Positions 62,003 to 64,000 of a DNA stretch of 64,000 nt are shown in pieces (positions within the stretch are counted from its first letter, which is position 1; each line of letters opens with the position of its first letter). This DNA comes from Macrobrachium rosenbergii (Eukaryota; Arthropoda; Malacostraca; Decapoda; Palaemonidae): assembly GCF_040412425.1 (NCBI RefSeq), contig NC_089753.1:45632929-45696928 (forward strand). The letters run 5' to 3'. A model generated the notes under the pieces. It made no database searches, was not told the DNA's origin, and worked only from the letters and a program-made list of their open reading frames with translations. A program made the translations under genes and the position numbers.

Positions 62003-64000
62003 GCAACTGATCATTCTTTATTACTATTATCGTAACAAACAGGCTTAAAACAACCTTCGGACCCTAAGTTACCCTAGAAAGCAATATCTTCCATGCATTT
62101 TCAAAGTACTTTAACGTTTACATAACTTCTTTAAACGTTTATGTCATTCTTCTTTTACAGAAATAATATCTTAAACAATTCATGAGCGCAAATGGAAAGT
62201 TCAAGGCGTTAGTCTACTGATTTAGGCTACATATTCCTCTGCATAAGGAATAAAACTGTTAATGTAGCCCATTAAACTAAAGACTTTGCTTGTTATTACG
62301 TTACACATAGGCTGGTGAGTGCTGTTTGCCATGTGAATATAAGCTGTTGTGATCTTCATTGTTAATTTTCTGCAGACACTGGTATACAGTAATGTATTTG
62401 CTTATCTGCTCCAGTTAAATTCCAGTGTTCCTTACGATTTAAAGTCTTAGAAAGATTTTCTTTAGTACGGGCTCGGGGGAACTGCTAACATAGAAAACGG
62501 TGCCATAAAAATCTTAGGGATGACTTGTGCGAGAGAGAGAGAGAAAGAGAGAGAAAAATGCATTCGAGCTCTTTTGCATGTTGTCATTCAAGGTCTTTTG
62601 CATTATTCTGTTTCTAACTTTCCATAGAATCAAAGATACCTCTTTGGTTCCAACATAAATTTGGAATTCTACCCATATGTGATTTTGTCAAGAAAGAATA
62701 CATAAAGATTAGGCAAATGAATCAAAATAAGGCACTGTTTAGCGAGTTGTCCATCTCCGTAAGCTGGTAAAATATTTCTGTACGCAAAATGGCCCCTCCA
62801 CCCTTTCATTTTGTCACAAAGATTTTCCATGGGTACCCCTGAAACCTTGAGGTCTTTCCTCATATCTGTTATTCTCTTTATTGTTTCTTTCTTTTATGTG
62901 TGACTCACATCTCCGGTTGCTTTACTTGCATTTTTGCATCTCAGTTAAATAATGATCCGTTTTCTGCCGTTTTTAAAAATTCCCGTCTCTTTCGTTCAAT
63001 CTGTTCTTTAGTTCTGCGAAATCTTTTCTCTTTGACAACCTTGATCAACTGTATTAAAATAAAGAGTTTTACATTGTACAATTGTGCCTTTTACCTGTTG
63101 TTCCATTCATCCACTCTACATATGACCACAAAGCCAAAACACCCCACTGTTTAGATCAAGTTATGTCCATTTAATCAATCTCTTGAAACATTCAAACGTT
63201 AATTTCACTTCTTTCGCAATGGCTACCGTCTGTTCCCAACAGCCTACCATTCACGCAACATAGTTGCGCAGTTTTCTGTACTACCTCTCCGTCAGAATTA
63301 CAACGAGCCCCTCAGGGTACCCTTTGGCTTCATGCCACATTCCAGCATCTTGTCTTTTCATGAACCTCTAGCTCAGTCATTTCAGAATTCTTGTCTGACG
63401 CCTGTTATTATTTTCCAGTTCTGCTCCAGCCTCGGCATCTGTTACAGGTTGTAATTGATAAATAAAATAGCCTTCTATCCACTTTCCCAAGCAATATCAG
63501 CAAGCTTGTGAAGTTCTTCCACACTGGGTTGCCCTTTTCGCCTTTCCTAAGAAAACAGCCGTTACTTTCAGGCCTCTCCTTCAGAGCATATGCATCAGCC
63601 AAACAAACCAGTGTTGTCTACCACTTAACAATTCGAGCGTCACTGTGATGGAAGATACACTGGGCATCAGTTTCCACCAATTTGTAGAAAATAAGTCTGC
63701 AGATGTCTGTTGAATGATGTACTATCAGGTTCTTGCCAAAGTGCCCTTCGTTAGCATTATTGAATGGTGACTATAGTAACGTTGACAATAAAACCTCCAT
63801 TGCCAAATACAGCATGCCACGGTCTGTGTACCACTTCCTTCCACAGTAAGGAATTCAGGAGCCTTTGATTATAAAGCACTGTTTTGTCATTTCTTCCAGT
63901 ACCTTATTTCCATTTAATTCGTCTCTGTGTTTAATGTTCTCCCCTCTTTCATTCAACTTTCCTTTGCACCTACAGAAGCTTTTGGTGCTGATGTCAAATG
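60541..64000. other. Right flank with no recognised gene
   Basis: Contains a (TA)n tract (61,928-61,999) and a short GA-rich stretch (62,531-62,556). ORFs are all under 85 codons and none shows domain features or good splice borders. Probably intergenic or intronic. Confidence 0.4.
61928..61999. repeat. (TA)n microsatellite
   Basis: About 70 bp of TA in the right flank. Confidence 0.95.

Noticed and set aside
63408..63602. 64-codon minus-strand ORF in the right flank
   Set aside because: Short, no domain, no supporting splice or promoter context.

Overview
This is a eukaryotic nuclear window, most likely from a decapod crustacean (prawn, shrimp or crab). The evidence is the spliced exons with GT/AG borders, very long (TA)n and (GA)n microsatellites, a hAT transposon, a Penelope-like retroelement fragment, and two short interspersed repeats (57.16-57.45 kb; 59.56-59.91 and 60.14-60.54 kb) of a kind I associate with decapod genomes. 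The species is not determined. Nothing bacterial is present.

About 0.37-55.1 kb is a tandem array of three related modules. Module 1 runs from about 0.37 to 17.2 kb, module 2 from 17.2 to 40.07 kb (including a 2.9 kb hAT insertion), and module 3 from 40.07 to about 55.1 kb. A full module has, on the + strand: (i) a ~620 bp foldback (inverted repeat); (ii) a giant low-complexity exon 'S1' made of 36-bp units encoding a Ser/Gly/Pro 12-residue repeat (2.5, 4.5 and 6.7 kb in modules 1, 2 and 3); (iii) a ~4.4 kb intron with decayed but conserved ORF fragments; (iv) a 516 bp exon 'CC' encoding a predicted helical/coiled-coil domain of 171 residues with an RHKR processing-like site; (v) a ~3 kb intron; (vi) a second giant Ser/Thr/Gly exon 'S2' made of 318-bp superunits. 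Module 3 has S1 only.

The inferred acceptor and donor of every exon class are in phase 1, so the exons could be joined in any order without changing frame. I infer either one very large secreted, Ser-rich, mucin- or silk-like gene grown by module duplication, or two to three tandem paralogues. I recognise no described family. Several copies carry one-base frame breaks, so some may be pseudogenes, or the assembly may hold indel errors in the repeats.

Insertions unique to one module date the array: a Penelope-like fragment in module 1 (10.68-11.59 kb), a hAT element (37.06-39.97 kb) and a ~0.9 kb element (28.1-29.0 kb) in module 2, and a 1.2 kb insertion (51.63-52.86 kb) and a local 0.8 kb duplication (53.46-55.12 kb) in module 3.

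From 55.1 to 64.0 kb the sequence is single-copy flank with higher complexity. It holds a candidate minus-strand exon (55.2 kb), a candidate plus-strand first coding exon (56.47 kb), a SINE-like repeat (57.2 kb), a promoter-like cluster with E2F- and CRE-like sites (58.0-58.1 kb), two foldback-type repeats (59.6-60.5 kb), and otherwise no gene I can support.
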